A stretch of DNA of 64,000 bases. It comes from Timema cristinae. Its lineage: Eukaryota > Arthropoda > Insecta > Phasmatodea > Timematidae. Positions 1 to 13,035 of the stretch are shown here, piece after piece. A program made the position numbers and the translations under genes. Each line of letters opens with the position of its first letter. Positions within the stretch are counted from its first letter, which is position 1. The notes under the pieces are model-generated. The model worked only from the letters and a program-made list of their open reading frames with translations, ran no database searches and had not been told where the DNA came from. Location of the stretch: positions 40,864,566-40,928,565 of the forward strand of contig JBCFYV010011164.1 in assembly GCA_039000515.1 (NCBI GenBank), given 5' to 3'.

Positions 1-3000
1 GATCTACATGTGCTGAGCATCACTATCCATCACACAAACATTTCCTGGTATAAAGCTCTGTTTTTTTAATTGATGTTGCAATTTTAAATATGTTTCAATA
101 TGGGCAGAACAGCTCACTGTTGGGAATGGTTCAAAGTGATTCAGTTCACTAAAATGAGCTGCTCATTTAATTAGTTCAGTCGCTCACGAACTACAACTTG
201 TATCTCAACATTCATAACCAATCAAACTTAAGCTCATAATTAGAGACTGACTAAACTCCAGCTTGTGGTTCATAGTTTGCGACTGACCTATGACTTGCAA
301 TATAGTATATGGATGGGCAAAAGGATTATTTTGGATGCATAGTTTAGTTCAATGATTTGTTCATTTTGATCCATTCACCATTCATTGGATTGTTTCAAAG
401 TTAGCTTGGTTCAACAAAATTTGTTTTCTTTAGCATTGTGACAGTTTTTAGACAATTTTTTTAACATATATTTTATTTTTTACTATTACAATGCTAAAAT
501 ATTTTAGGTAAATTATAATAGCCTACAATAAAAGGCTTGTATAATCATAGGAACTGATGACTAAATAGATGAAAGTAGAAATCTCAATGGACAAAGATCA
601 TTAAAAACTCAAATTTTATAAAGAGAAAAAAGAATGAATGAAAACAATAAAATAGTGATGAGCAACAAATCTTCAGCACAGCTCACTATGCACGAATAAA
701 CAAGAAGGACAGAAGAGTGGTGAATGGATGGATGAAAACAACAAAAGAGCTGTGAACGAATGACTCGAGGCTCAGTTGTTGATTCATCCAAAGAATGAAT
801 TAACGAGAATGAGAATACAAAGATTAATGTGTGAATGATGAAAACTCAAACTGACTTGTTCTATCATTTGAACAAATTAACAAGAGAACGAATACTAGGT
901 GTACTTCAGATCAACTACTAATTATTGAGATGGAGGGTGTGGAAGCGATGTGCTGAGAGTTGAGTTTAGCTGAACTGAACCAAACATTAAATGAAACCCC
1001 AGTTTGAGTAGATAGTAGATAGAGCAAGAAGAAGGAAGGGAAGAAACACCAAACAAATGAACAACGGCTGACTTTAACTAAAATCCTGGTCTTTCGTTCA
1101 CTTAACTTTATTGTTCAGGAACGACACATCACTAATATGTATAATACAAGGTTATCTTTGGATACATTTTTTTGGATTACTAATAAAGTCCTATTTTTTT
1201 TAAATATGAGTCAAACCCTCTACTTTACAAATTCTCGAATTTTTATGGACCTATCCCCCCCACCCTCAAATGTTACTTCAAATATGGTTTTCAATGAGGC
1301 AATCTCACACATACACACAAAATTATTATTTGGTAAGAAGAGGACACATTGAACTATAATTATAGTGAAAAAACAGCTCTAAATAACTTCTAAAGGCATC
1401 TAATTTTTTAAAAACAGGCGAGGACAACTTCAAATAAATTTATTTTGTATAAATAATAAATTATAGAGGCACCAAATATTTTTTTTTAAGTCTGGGAGTG
1501 GACAACTACAAATAGCTATTAGAGACATTGAATTTTATTAAAAGATCCAGACGGTGACCACTCTAAATAACTTCAAAAGGTATGCAGATTTCAACAAGTT
1601 TTTGGCTGAGGACCCATTTGAATAGTACCCAGCCCCCAACCCTTTGGCCTCAAACTTATATTGTTTTGGCTGATACTCACAACTCCCTTCTCAACACAAA
1701 ACAGGTTCCTGTAACATTATATGTATGTCAACCCCATTGATAAGAATCAAAATAAATAAGAAATTTTTGGCTAATGATGCACAAACAATTTTCAACATCT
1801 TAAAGATAGTATGGAATAGTTCATATTGATATGACAATCTCTAATGCCAGTGCGTTTTGACAGTGTACCTATAGTGGCTGATGGAAAGGTATTCTTACAA
1901 AGCTTTTCAGGGTCAGCAAAGAACTTCAAGATTCTCAAATGAATCTCTTGATCGTTATGAACATTTAGAGCACAGTGTTTTAATGATTTTTTTTATGAGG
2001 CTTACATCAAACGTTAAAGACATGCGAAGAAAATAAATATGAAACCCTGGCAGTTATACAAAGACCAGTAGCTTAATTCTCAAATGACTGCTAGAAAAAC
2101 AAACATTTTGCACAAGCTAATGAGCATCGAGTTGATAAAAAAAAATTTTGTAAATGAAAATAAGAAATTTAAACTTGACAATGATATAGCAGTTATTTCT
2201 CTTTTATCAAGTTTTTTCAGTCTCTCTTCTAAGAAATGAGGAGAAATAAGATTTTTAAAATAACATAACAAAACTGCGTACTGTGGTGAACTTTCTGCAT
2301 TGGTTTCAGACCATTTGTTTGTAAAGTATATTTATGTAATTTGTGAAGGCTATCAAAGACTTTAGCGTGACTCTGGTCACTAGTACCTCTTGTGAATATA
2401 TTATTATAATAAAATAATAAGACAGAAAACCTAATAAAAATAATAATAATAAAGTTTACTTTGAGATGGTATCAACAGTGCTGATATTAAGGTTTGATAG
2501 CATACATAGAATCATTTTCATTAATTATTGTATACTTTTACTCCAATTTTCTTTCTTGAAGTAATAAAACTTGTTAATATTCAGATAAATATCCTAAACT
2601 CAGACTAATGTGTATTTATCAGTAACTTCAACTTTCCGGCATTTTGTTAAATAACAAAATTGTTCTTAATATTTAGTCATGCCACCAAATTTAAAATGTC
2701 ATAGAAAGGTTTCAATTCATTAAAATCTTTTAAAGGGGTTTTAATGAAAAGTTGGGGAAGATGCCAAATGAAAAAGATTCATATCACAAATTTTAGCTTT
2801 TGCACAGTCAAGTTACCAACAGCTTAGTCTAAGAAAATATGTATTAAGGCAAATATACTCTCATTTGTCTAAAAAGAAGATAAAGACCCATAATTTAAAA
2901 TAACCACCACTCAAATTTAGATAAAAATTCAAGTTTTAAGTTGGTAAACATGTAGAACACAGTGTTTCAACGAGAGTAACTATGGCTGAGACCAGAAATT

Positions 3001-3029
3001 AAAAACTTTTAGATAACAGGTGGGCTTAC
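1..3029. other. Non-coding, downstream side of ATAD2-like exon D
   Basis: I see no convincing exon here on either strand. The exon at 3,030-3,242 ends in a good minus-strand splice donor, so this stretch should be intron, at least near its right side. The part from about 100 to 1,130 is rich in short GAAC/GTTC motifs and looks like decayed transposon sequence, but I could not fix its ends. The remainder is AT-rich with no clear signal. The bromodomain half expected for an ATAD2 protein was not found. Confidence 0.5.
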
Positions 3030-3242
3030 CTTGAGAGTCTTAGCATTGACTTTGACCATATGTTCTGTGCTGTAAATATCCGGATACTGCCTCCGGAGGC
3101 CACACATAACAGCCTCACCACATAGTGCTTGCAAGTCTGAGCCACAGTAGCCCACAGTTGAACAGGCCAGCTTGTTGATAAAAGACTCATTGGGCTTGTC
3201 TCGCCATGCCTTCACATGAACATTAAGGATGTCTTGGCGAGC
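3030..3242 (-). CDS. ATAD2-like exon D: AAA lid region
   Basis: This exon is 71 codons in phase 0, with acceptor TGTAG|G and donor AAG|GTAAGC on the minus strand. It begins [10 protein letters not shown] and carries [14 protein letters not shown], the helical lid of the AAA+ domain, then LRRQYPDIY, which is typical of ATAD2. The donor shows that the transcript continues beyond it towards position 1. Confidence 0.9.
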
Positions 3243-6200
3243 CTACAAACACAACAAAATATACAGGGCATGTGTGTGTGTGTGTGTGTGTGTGCACGCA
3301 TAAGCTTGCACAGAATGTAACCAAAACCTTTTTAAATGAAGAGAAAAAGTCCTGTTCAAAACACAATGACTATGACAAATATTCAGGAACTGTTGGAAAG
3401 ACCATGCGTAGAAAACACTCTTGTGAGGAAATCGAAAAAAGAGAGCATTTTGTGAGAGGATTTCAATATGCATACTCTGTCTTTGAGGCATAACGATAAA
3501 GGTGCTTGGTCTTCAAGAGACAAAAACAATAGAGCCATTAGCTTGTAATAATAGTTCTTCTGCACCACTTGATAGCTACTTTAGTAAAGAGAGAATGACT
3601 ATGAATTATACTAACCTTCAATCCTGGCAATGGGAAGTACAGCTCCCTATCAAACCTGCCTGGTCGCCTCAGAGCAGGGTCAATAGCATCGATGCGATTA
3701 GTTGCTCCAATAACAATAATTTCAGATTTAGTGTCCAGCCCATCCATGAGGGCCAGCAGCGTTGAAACCACACTGGAGTGAACCTGATCTTGCCGAGAGC
3801 TCCGTACTGGTGCAAGTCCATCGATCTCATCAAAGAAGATGATCGAAGGCCGAGTCTGCTGAGCCTATGATGTGTACCCAATTAAATTAAACAATAAATG
3901 GTGTTATGTTTGTGATCATATTAATGTATTCCCCCTTTTAATTAACCTTGCATTTAATTCGGTTTTCATATTTCTATTTATTCTAGTGTTAAGTTCAAAC
4001 CCATTATGCAAGGCTAGGTTGTACAAGAAATTTGATTAAGTTAGTGCATGGTCTCCCTGATCGGGAGAAAATCTCAGCCTATCATGCATAAAGTATACAG
4101 TACAAAGAACTAAAGCTAGGGAGATCTGCGTAAACCCCCATCATGACACCATAGCTAGAAGACATCTATGTGGTGAACATATAAGGGATGTAGTGCCACA
4201 TGAATTGTGATTAAACTTTAAAAGAGTCACTGTATAGCAAAACAACGTGTATTAAGTTTGAATGAGTTTTACCGATGACAAAAGATACCACGAAAAATGT
4301 AAAGTTATTTATTTAAATTACTCATCACTCATAATGGTTACTGTTGGAAACAAGTTTGGGGGCGGGTAAGGGGAGCTTGGCTGCTAGTGTAGTCAAAACA
4401 GTTATTTGTTTTTTTCTCTAGTATGTAACGGGTAGGGGGGGAAGTAAGCCTTAGTGTAGAGACTGAGAATAGAAAGGTCAGCAAGTGAGGCAAACATCCC
4501 CACTGCAAGGTCACCTACAAGGTCAAGTAATTGTGTGGCAAACAAGATAGACCAGAGAGGGAGAAAATGAGGGATGGTCAAAATATAACTATCAGTAGTC
4601 CAAATAATATCAGGGGGCTCAAAATTCTTAATCCAATATTTCACTCAATGTATTTAAAATTATTTAGCACCGCGTCTTACTACCCATTCAGGTTATACGC
4701 TTAAGTACTAATTACACTAATAGATTAGGAATTGGGAAGGTTGAATTTAGAGGAAATGAACCCGCATTTGCGTGGAGGGAGAGTGGAAAACCATTTAGGA
4801 ACACACACAACCCCCCCCCCCCCCCCAGTTCACCCGATCGAGATTCGAACCTCGATCTCCCCATCCTCGGTGGTCGGGCTCAACACGACTGGCGTGTTAG
4901 CTAACTACGCCACCAAGGCGGGTAATTCCACTCAATGTAAAAAAAAGCTGAATATTTTTCCAGTTTCTGATTCAAAATTCCAGTATTTCCAGTATCAAAA
5001 ATAAAATCAAGTATATTTCCAGTATTTCCAGTATTGGTACATACCCTGTTTCCTTACAAGTAGATTATAAATTCCATATTTTTTTAGTACACTAAATCTC
5101 CTAATATTTTCTAGGTCATCTTTCACTTCAATAGACTTGTCACACTGTTTGAATTTATTCTAGCAAATAACACACAATTCACAGTCCATTGTAGTGTATT
5201 CAACATAAAAACCCACACAGATATATTAACATGTGTGACAATCTTAACACCCTAACAACTAGCTAAATACTAATTGTGATATAAAGAAAACCAAACTGCA
5301 ACACCTGACGCTAAGTGATGCGTCCATGCTTGCTCGTGTTCACTGAGTGTCAAACAAACCGAGTGCTGGGAACAGGCCAAAGACTGCCTCGCACACGTGA
5401 TGTTGTTCCATATTGTTGTATCCATTTCTGGTTCTCATGTCCAACTATACAAATGTACTAAGGATAATTTCTATTTAATTTTTATCCCTCTACAACTGTT
5501 TCTCTAAACATTTCTTGGTCCTATCTCTCTTAATAGGCTTAATAAAAAACATCTTAACCAAATGTTTTTTTTATTTTCAGTACTGTACAATAGTAAGCAG
5601 CCTGTACAGTGTGATAAAAATTTGTCATGAAAACATAATATATATTACTCATGTCATCAATGATTTAATTAGTGTAGCTATGTAAATTTTATCTTTCTAT
5701 CTTGTTTTGTTCAGCCAATAGACTTGAAAAAGTAAAAATCCAATATGGCGGCCTATTTTCCGCTACTATGGATCTAGCTCAGCCAGGATTTTTTTGGGAC
5801 TCAACGGATTATTATTTCATGATGCCAGCTATTTAAGTTACACATGTTCAGCTTGATATTCCGTTTTTCCACCTTGATACTCTTCTGTACTGGACTATTC
5901 GGCCTTGACACTACTTTTGTGAGCTGGAACCAGTCACAATATAGTAATAGTATACAGTACTAAACAAAAGTTGCAACTTGAGCTGCTTTCTACTACTTTC
6001 CTCTCCTCCTCTCTTGTCTTTCACCTTTCTCATGCCTATGAGTTCAACAAACTCAGGTCAAGAACACGAGGACACAATATTTCCAATTCCTTTTGTGGTA
6101 TTAGTGTCTGGCAGTCATTCTCAAACGTTTTACTTAGGGGTTGACAATAATTAGTTTACTTGGCTGCACATTAGAGCTAAGTTGAAAGAGCTATTGGTTA

Positions 6201-8742
6201 GCTCATGTAGAACACAGGGCAAGGGAGATGGTAGCTGTTTATAGAAGTTAACCACTCTTTATTATATTAAGATATAGGTTTCAATGTATTTTATAAATTT
6301 GATGCGATCGTCGCCCCCTCCCTACCCATCCGCCACTGATAGCACATCAGGCATTTGACTTACATCATCAAAGAACCTCAACATAAATCCAATTTCACAC
6401 ACAATAAGATCTGACTCATTGCTTGTTGACTTAGCTTGGTTCCTGGAATGTGTTTATTTAAAAATGAAAGACCGAGTAAAGATTATGTTAAAAATAACTA
6501 ATGAATTGTTTTAGTTACCATAAATTATTTTTGTTCGGCAAGAATGATTTCCCCAATCAAAAAAGTATATAAGTAAACTTACATTATAACTATGATTTAG
6601 GTAAGGTCTACAACTTTTAAATTGAACAAAACAAAGGAAACAAATAAATTGGTGAGCATCGGATTTAATTTTAACTACACTTAAAGTTTTAGTTATATAT
6701 TTTAGTAGGTTATGTCTGCACTGTTTTGGAGATAAAATTATAGACAAGCTTACCAGTCTCTAGCAAAGATGATGCATATGAACTGGGTAAGTAACCTACC
6801 TTTTCAAAGAGCGCTCGTAGTTTCTTCTCGGACTCTCCTACCCACTTGTTTAGACAGTCTGCTCCTTTGCGACTGTAGAAACTTACTTGACGATCACCTT
6901 GACAGCACTCATTTGCTAATGCACCAGCAATAAGAGTCTTACCAGTTCCTAGCATCAAAAACATTGTATGTGCAAGAAAAACACAACAGAAAATTCTAAA
7001 ACTGTAAATTTTGATAATTTATAAACTAATAAGCATTTTACAGTGAACAAAATTAGAAATTTGTTATTTAAACTGGTTACTAGGACCCATCAGACTATTT
7101 GTATAAATCTTTAAGATAAGAGAAACACAACAGTGTTTTAAATAATTTGCTGGGTGTATTTATACATTTTGGGAAAGAAATGAATGATTATGTCACCCTA
7201 CAAACCTAGGAAATGTCATTTACTTATGGTTGCGGCTGCCCATATTATTAATAAGATTGAAATTTGGGTTATGGCCTAGAGGATTATGTTCATAATGGTC
7301 ATACTGTAACAAACCAAGCAGTCAATATGTTTGGAAAACAAAGTAGCAAAAATTATGTAAGGAATATTTCATCCACTCAAATTATTAAATTATGCATGAG
7401 TAAAAACAAAGTAATTCCATTCTAAGACCGGCCACATATTGAAAGCAATGGAGGGCAACACAGGAAAGTGGAGAGCACTGAGGCAAGGTGACATTGGATT
7501 AGGACTTGGTGCAATGACCACATACTTACACCAATCCAGAAAGAGCCTTGAAAGAGGGATGGCGGGAATTCTCTATTGCGCATTGCAGTTAAAGTTTGAA
7601 TCTGATGATGATGATTGATTAAATTTTATGATTGTAATTAGTGGCCAGAAGAAAATAAAAACTATAATGTGACGTAATTTTTCAAAGAAAAGGAAGTCAC
7701 ATGATGAGTTTGTTTTATGTAATTATTTTTTGAATTTCAGAAATATTTTTGTTTAGCTAAAAGTCAGTTAAATGAAATTCACAACTTAATTGAACGTGAT
7801 ATCAAAGGAAGTGCAATGCTCCATTTTGATCTCACATAATATTCGTGAATGGTTTCATATTGCAGCAGATATTCTCTCACTACTTCTATTAACTGCTCCA
7901 TGTTTGATTGTTTTTACAGTGACTCTGCAGAGGAATCTGTGTCCTTTACACAAAAGAGCTGAGTCCTCTGTCTGCCCTTTCCTCTTCTGTGTGCACACTT
8001 TGTTTAGCATGAGGTCCCTCAATCTATCCCATAGTTCACAAATTCCTTGGCTAGGTCGCCCTGTGCTGTTTTCAATATGCTGCCAGTCCAATAAGCCGAG
8101 CCTTTGAGAAATGCAGTACACATATTCATAATATGAATACATTAGTAACTGTCGATAGTGTGGTAGATCTATTATTATAAAATGGTATAGACACAAAATA
8201 AAGATAAAATTCCCTTTTCTAAAAAAAAAAAAAAGTTTTATTAATTACTGGTTAAAGTAAGCTGCATTTCACACTGTAAAATACTAAATACATAGGTACC
8301 AATTATAATTTATAACTTTATGGGGGTTAATGTTATTGCATAACTATTTGAGGCCTCATTATTGGACAGGATTGTTAAATATTGTGGTTTAGATTATGTC
8401 CATTCTTCTCTGATATATTTTGGTTCAAACCTTTTTAATACCTTTATTTATACAGTAAAATCCTTGTGAGGGTGTAAATTATTCTAAGTTAACTTAAGTT
8501 CTAGGTGGTAATTAAGGTCCAAGATCCATCACTGCTAGACCTCCTGTTAAATTACATTACCTGGAGGTCCATGGAACAATACTCCTCTCGGTGGTTTAAT
8601 GTGGAACCTCTCGTAAACATCTCGGTAGATAAGTGGAAACATGACAACTTCCTTCAGACATTTTATATGTTCTTCAAGGCCACCAACATGTGTGAAGTTT
8701 ACACCTCCCATTTTCATCTCTTTCATTCTCATTTTTGCATTA
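3030..8742 (-). CDS. ATAD2/ATAD2B-like AAA+ ATPase, partial gene (four exons)
   Basis: Exons in transcript order are about 8742..8561, 6948..6800, 3864..3616 and 3242..3030. The splice phases fit (1, 0, 0). The joined product is one AAA+ module. It starts near [13 protein letters not shown], then has Walker A GPPGTGKT split by the first intron, the [14 protein letters not shown] segment, Walker [10 protein letters not shown], sensor 1 VIGATNR, the arginine finger region RRPGRFDRE, and a lid helix region with [14 protein letters not shown]. This pattern is that of the ATAD2/Yta7 family: nuclear hexameric ATPases with a second degenerate AAA domain and a bromodomain, acting on chromatin and histones. 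The N-terminal acidic region, second AAA domain and bromodomain are not visible here. No frameshift or stop interrupts the four exons, and all ATPase motifs are intact, so the gene looks functional. Family assignment is secure; ATAD2 versus ATAD2B cannot be decided. Confidence 0.9.
3270..3294. repeat. (GT)12 microsatellite beside an exon
   Basis: A run of 12 GT units lies about 27 bases before the minus-strand acceptor of exon D, and reads as (CA)12 in the transcript. CA runs in introns can bind hnRNP L-type splicing factors, but an effect here is only a possibility. The intron that holds it is just 373 bases. Confidence 0.9.
3616..3864 (-). CDS. ATAD2-like exon C: Walker B to arginine finger
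   Basis: This exon is 83 codons in phase 0, with acceptor CATAG|G and donor AAG|GTTAGT on the minus strand. It holds Walker B ([12 protein letters not shown]), [12 protein letters not shown], a DGLDTKSE linker, sensor 1 (VIGATNR) and the arginine-finger segment (RRPGRFDRE). The translation joins in frame to both neighbouring exons. Confidence 0.93.
3865..6799. other. ATAD2-like intron B-C
   Basis: This is a 2.9-kb intron between exons B and C. It holds one full-length SINE (4,665-4,922). The rest is AT-rich. A GC-richer patch near 5,290-5,950 has no open frame that I recognise. Confidence 0.7.
4665..4922 (-). mobile_element. tRNA-derived SINE, family A, with target duplication
   Basis: This is a complete minus-strand SINE. 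Its head (right end) has Pol III A- and B-box-like sequences (GGTTCGAATC in sense), then a body with a CCTAAATGGTTTTCCACTC-type segment. The tail ends GTAAGACGCGGTGCTAA. It is flanked by the 11-bp direct repeat CACTCAATGTA at 4,642-4,652 and 4,929-4,939. A run of about 18 C lies inside the body. The intact duplication suggests a fairly young insertion. Confidence 0.92.
6800..6948 (-). CDS. ATAD2-like exon B: Walker A lysine and pore-loop region
   Basis: This exon is 149 bases. It begins with two bases that complete the second Gly of GPPG, then [28 protein letters not shown] and LRALFEK. The acceptor is GCTAG|G and the donor AAAAG|GTAGGT. The phase-1 junction with exon A rebuilds an intact GPPGTGKT Walker A motif, which strongly supports both exons. 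Confidence 0.93.
6949..8560. other. ATAD2-like intron A-B
   Basis: This is a 1.6-kb intron. It holds a decayed LINE 3' end at 7,430-7,622 and a stretch near 7,790-8,196 that is open on both strands but matches nothing I know. The flanking exons join in frame without it, so it is not an ATAD2 exon. Confidence 0.7.
7430..7622 (+). mobile_element. LINE 3' end fragment with TGA-repeat tail
   Basis: The sequence reads like the decayed C-terminus of an arthropod non-LTR retrotransposon ([13 protein letters not shown], with stops) and ends in a short TGATGATGATGATT tail, a 3' end type seen in RTE-like LINEs. There is no reverse-transcriptase core here. The class assignment is tentative. Confidence 0.45.
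8561..8742 (-). CDS. ATAD2-like exon A: start of AAA domain
   Basis: The exon encodes [18 protein letters not shown], then [27 protein letters not shown], and ends CCAG|GTAATG. The right-hand (5') border is uncertain. A lysine/methionine-rich stretch precedes the conserved part and no YAG acceptor is evident, so the real start may lie anywhere between about 8,715 and 8,745. The methionine at 8,732 is very unlikely to be the protein start, because family members have several hundred residues before this point. Confidence 0.85.
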
Positions 8743-10289
8743 CTTTTATTATTTTTATAAGGAATATTTTCAAAAATTTATTTACTCTGGTAGTTCATTA
8801 ACTTAGGCCTACTAAACATTTTACAAAATGATCTGAAAATTTAGAAAAAAATATTTAAATCTGATTAGTAGTAGTTTTGTGCTAGAACCAAAATTTTGTT
8901 TCAAAATGTATTTATTTATTGTATTATTAATACCAATAAGCCTAGGTTCATGTCAATATGGTATATTGTTAATGGTCGCGACGGTAACTAAGATAAAATG
9001 ACCAAATATGTTAAAATTTAAACTAGACTTTTGGCATTTGGCTTACATTTTGTTAGATAGTTTACTTCAAGTGAATGACAAATCACATTTAGTTATGCTG
9101 ACCATACATCTTGTTTTGAAAGGGACAGAAACTTTTTTTACTATATCCCAATTGTCCTGTTATTTTAGTGAAAATGACAGTTTTGTATATTTAAAAGAAA
9201 ATAATTAAAATATGCTTAAATATTGGTTAATTATAGCTTGTAATAAACTTTGTATCAATGGCTTTTGTTATAGGTACCAGTCATTTGCGTAGCAATTGAA
9301 GGTGCAAAATTATCGATTGAAAATAAAAAATGTGTGTTGGCAACATTTGTTCTGTCGGTTGCAGCATACACATGTCACATACTCCCATATTTTTATTTGG
9401 CCTAACATTTTTAGACTGCAATTTTTGGAATTTGTTGCATAAAGTAATTTTGTCTGAAAAATACCCATGATATGAGCATGATTGAAAACAGTACCTCTTT
9501 ACATTAACCTAAAAGGTTTTTATGGGTTCTGTGAAGAACCTTTGTGTCAGGGTATGTTAAATATTTTTATCTAATACAACTTTTTTTTAATGTCCTGCTC
9601 CTTATGAGCATCCCTGTCCCGCAATCCCAACTCTGTCTCAAGGAGTTATGGTCAGCCTACATTCAACATCATACAGCTTCATGTAGGCCCTTGACCAAGT
9701 GCAATATGGCCAAATCTTATTGGCTGCATGACGATGTAACACAAAGGCAAGCATGCTACATTCCAGAGTTAACGGTGTTATAATTTTTCAAATACCTATA
9801 CAAAACCTTTTGATAAAAGTACATAGGTCTACTTAAGTTTTTAGTATAAGTTAATAAGGTTATGTTTGAGGAGACACAAAAGAAAAAAAAAAGCTATATT
9901 TTATACAAACCTGAAATGTCAAGGATACAAATACTATTGAATGTTAAATTAAAGCTCAATTTAACACATCAATTTGGATTATGTTGAAAAAAGAAAAGAG
10001 CAACAGAAAAATTTAGGACTGGTTACTTTTGTAAAAAGTAAAGTTACATTAATTCTATGGTAACTAAAATAACAATGCAATTTCTCTGTTTATAGTTTTC
10101 TTGTGAGAATTTTCTCTTCTTTATTGTTTGACTATATAAGCAGGTCTTTGGGAAATTTATATTTTTCCTGCATCCATTCTCATAATATAGTTTTTTTATG
10201 CTCATCTTATCACGTCTAGGATATCTAAATATTTACTAAATTAGATGAGAGATGTCGAGTTTAAAAGGAAATATTATTTCATATAAATA

Positions 10290-10424
10290 GAAGGATGGGA
10301 GGAACCATTTAGGAAAACTCATCCTCAGTACAACTGGCCAAGGATTCAAACCCTGATCTCGTCACCAGCAATCCAGCCTATTGCAAGAGTGACATCTTAG
10401 AGCATGTGACCACTGATGCGAGGA
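10290..10424 (-). mobile_element. SINE family A fragment
   Basis: This matches the body and head of family A (AACCATTTAGGAAAAC, then GATTCAAACCCTGATCTCGTC) but lacks the tail. It is diverged. Confidence 0.75.
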
Positions 10425-10519
10425 ATATATGTAATTGAAGTTGAAGTTATGAACAATATGTATGTAAAGGGCACAGACAAAATGTTTTACCAAGATTCTT
10501 TGTGTGCCCGCAAGTTTTT

Positions 10520-10767
10520 TTAGCATCGCATCTTACTACCCATTCAGGTTATACACCTACATACTAATTAGGCTAATGTGTTTGGGATTAGTAAGGTTGA
10601 ATTTAAAAGAAGTTTAATCACATTTTTGTGGGGGGAAAGTGAAAAACCATTTAGGAAAACCATCTTTAACTCACCTGACCGAGATCGAATGCCGATATCC
10701 TCGTCTTTGGAAGTATAGTCTATGGTGATAGTAGCACCTTAGACCAAGTGGACAACGAAGAAGCTCT
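10520..10767 (-). mobile_element. SINE family A, near full length
   Basis: The tail is present as TAGCATCGCATCTTACTACC with the body and a diverged tRNA-like head. It is oriented like the copy at 4,665. Confidence 0.85.
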
Positions 10768-11648
10768 CACAAATTTTACTGCGGCTAATATTTACAAATT
10801 AAATTGAAAGTCCATCAGGCCACTACAATGGCAATGGCCCTAGAGAAAGTAAGAGTGACCCAATTTCAGGAAATGAATTATTTAGATTAAAAATTAAACA
10901 AAATAAAACTCCCACCACTTTTTTCAGAATATTATGTGGCTCCACAACACAATATATGAATCGAACTCTCAATATTACAAATTTTAAACAAAGAAAAATC
11001 TTAAAGCTCAGCTTGGCTATCTTAGGTTGTGTGCAAAAAAATAAATGCATAGCCTTTACTATCGTGAGGATTGTTATAGTGTTGAAAATTAAATTAAATA
11101 GTAACATTCACTCTTGATATGAAAAGTTATGCAATAGAGTTGGAGGGGACAGTAGTTAGGCTAAATGTCTAATTGGTGTTACATGGTATGGGGAGGTCAA
11201 AAAGATAAGAAAAAAGAGTTATACGGTTTATGGATTACCCTTATATGTAGTCCCAAATGAAAAAAATACCTACTTTGTGTTTTATGCTTCAAAACCAATA
11301 ATTATATTTTAAATATCTCCCTTTTAGTTATTAAAAATTAAATTTGAACAAATACATTGATTTTAAAAGTTGTATGTATGAAGAAAAACCATAAAATATA
11401 TTGGATATTTGTCAAACATTTTGCTTGACTTATAAGGCACTAATCAAAGGTCAGGCAGTCTAAGGTGTTAAACTTGTAATATACTTTAATGCAGTTGATA
11501 AGAAATTATTCAAATTCCAGTCATAGTAACCTAATTTTGCTGCCTTTTTGCCCAATTTTTATATGAGCATCATGTATTATTTACCAATTTTAACTAGATG
11601 CATATTTGCACTAATGAATTAAGAACAAAGAAGACAGAATTTAAAACT

Positions 11649-11805
11649 GTGCCTACATTTGCATGGAGGGTAAGTGGGAAACCATTTAGGAAAAAATACC
11701 TCTGTATATTTGGCTGGGTTTCGAACCTTGTCCTCATTGTGAGCAACAAATTAAACTACACGACCTTGATGCTTTAGTTAGTGTATCCACTGCTACAGGT
11801 ATTTC
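11649..11805 (-). mobile_element. SINE family A fragment
   Basis: Only the body and head remain (ATTTGCATGGAGGGTAAGTG, GGGAAACCATTTAGG). The tail is lost. Confidence 0.75.
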
Positions 11806-12743
11806 CACACTTAGCACTGGTGCATTTCAATGTAGATTTTTATGATAGGTATGATATAAAAATAAGTAATATTGATGACATAAATGGTTGTGACAGTTTA
11901 GTGTTTTTTTAATTGGTATAATTTAATAAACCTAATACAACTGTGGTCTAAAGCTCTGTGATTACTAGGATAGAGATTTCAAAGCACTGCTTCTAAGTTC
12001 CCTACAATCTAAAATAAAGAAACATAGGGATGGGAGAAACAGTGATTTTCCAATATTGGTGATTTATACCTATGATTATTCATAGTGACTGGCATTCACT
12101 GTGTCTTGCCAAACAGATGTTTTAATGAGGTTGCAGTTTGTTGCCTTATTGATATTTTATCCCAGTCACTGCTCTAGTCTTTACTACATTTGTAAAACTG
12201 GTAGATTGGGTCATTTGTTTTAACAGATGTCACACATGTGATGCTGTAGTTATAGAGGCTCACACTTCATAGCTCAACTAAACATATTACATTTGAAATA
12301 CTAAAAATAAGTCCCTTATTTGGTGTATGTGTTTGGTTTAGTAAAGTAAATTAGTGAAAAATCCTATGTGATTTTATTCTAATTAAATTTTGTTTAGAGA
12401 TTTAAGGTTGCTGCTATTCAAGTTATCAAATGATGTTTATTTAAACATAGGAGCAAAGGACATGAGACCACTACTGGCTGCACCTGTGAATCATGCCAAC
12501 TGATATTTTGTCAGTCATGGTCACCACTTTAACAAACCAGAGTGCTCAACTGTCGCCATCTGGCGAGCATATTGCACTACACTGATCACTGATATCTCAA
12601 TCAGTAATACTTTTGAGCTTTAGTCACTGAGAGTGACAGTGATCAGAAAGTAACAGTGAACACCCATTTCTAATTTCTTATCTATTTCTAACATTCAATG
12701 ACTTTATGATTATTATGTTAGAAATTTAGAAAGCTGTTTGATT

Positions 12744-13035
12744 TTATAGATCACCTCTGTAGTCGATTGGTCAGAGTTCCTAGCTACAGATCCAGAGGAC
12801 CCAGGTTTTATTCCAGTGCGTCCAGATTTTTCTGTAAAGCAACTCAGCTTTGTGAGAACAAATGAGGAACTACTTGAATGAAAAAGTAGCGGCTTTGGTC
12901 TATAAAAGTGAGATTAGAGGCCAGAGGGTTAGTTGTGCTGACCACATGACACCTATCTGCAGAAGTTAGCACTATCTTCACCAACAAACGGTAGCCACTT
13001 GGTCTGTATGGCTCAATTGCAGGCTGACACAATGG
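12744..13035 (+). mobile_element. tRNA-headed SINE, third family
   Basis: The head reads CTGTAGTCGATTGGTCAGAG (A-box-like), followed about 35 bases later by a B-box-like CAGGTTTTATTCC. The body has GAGAACAAATGAGGAACTAC and GTGCTGACCACATGACACC, unlike families A and B. I see no target duplication. Confidence 0.6.

Noticed and set aside
100..1130. Possible DNA transposon with GTTC/GAAC-rich ends
   Set aside because: The inverted similarity is weak and I found no target duplication.
3243..3491. 82-codon minus-strand open frame containing THTHTHTH
   Set aside because: It runs through the CA microsatellite and the intron between exons C and D; exons C and D join directly in phase 0.
7790..8196. 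Open frames on both strands (105 and 113 codons) in the ATAD2-like intron A-B
   Set aside because: Neither translation matches a family I recognise, the flanking exons join in frame without it, and no splice sites make it an exon. It may be old transposon sequence.
12026..12672. Possible hAT element with TAGGGATGGG / TTAGAAATGGG inverted ends
   Set aside because: The ends are only loosely alike and the flanking 8-mers do not match, so I do not list it as a feature.
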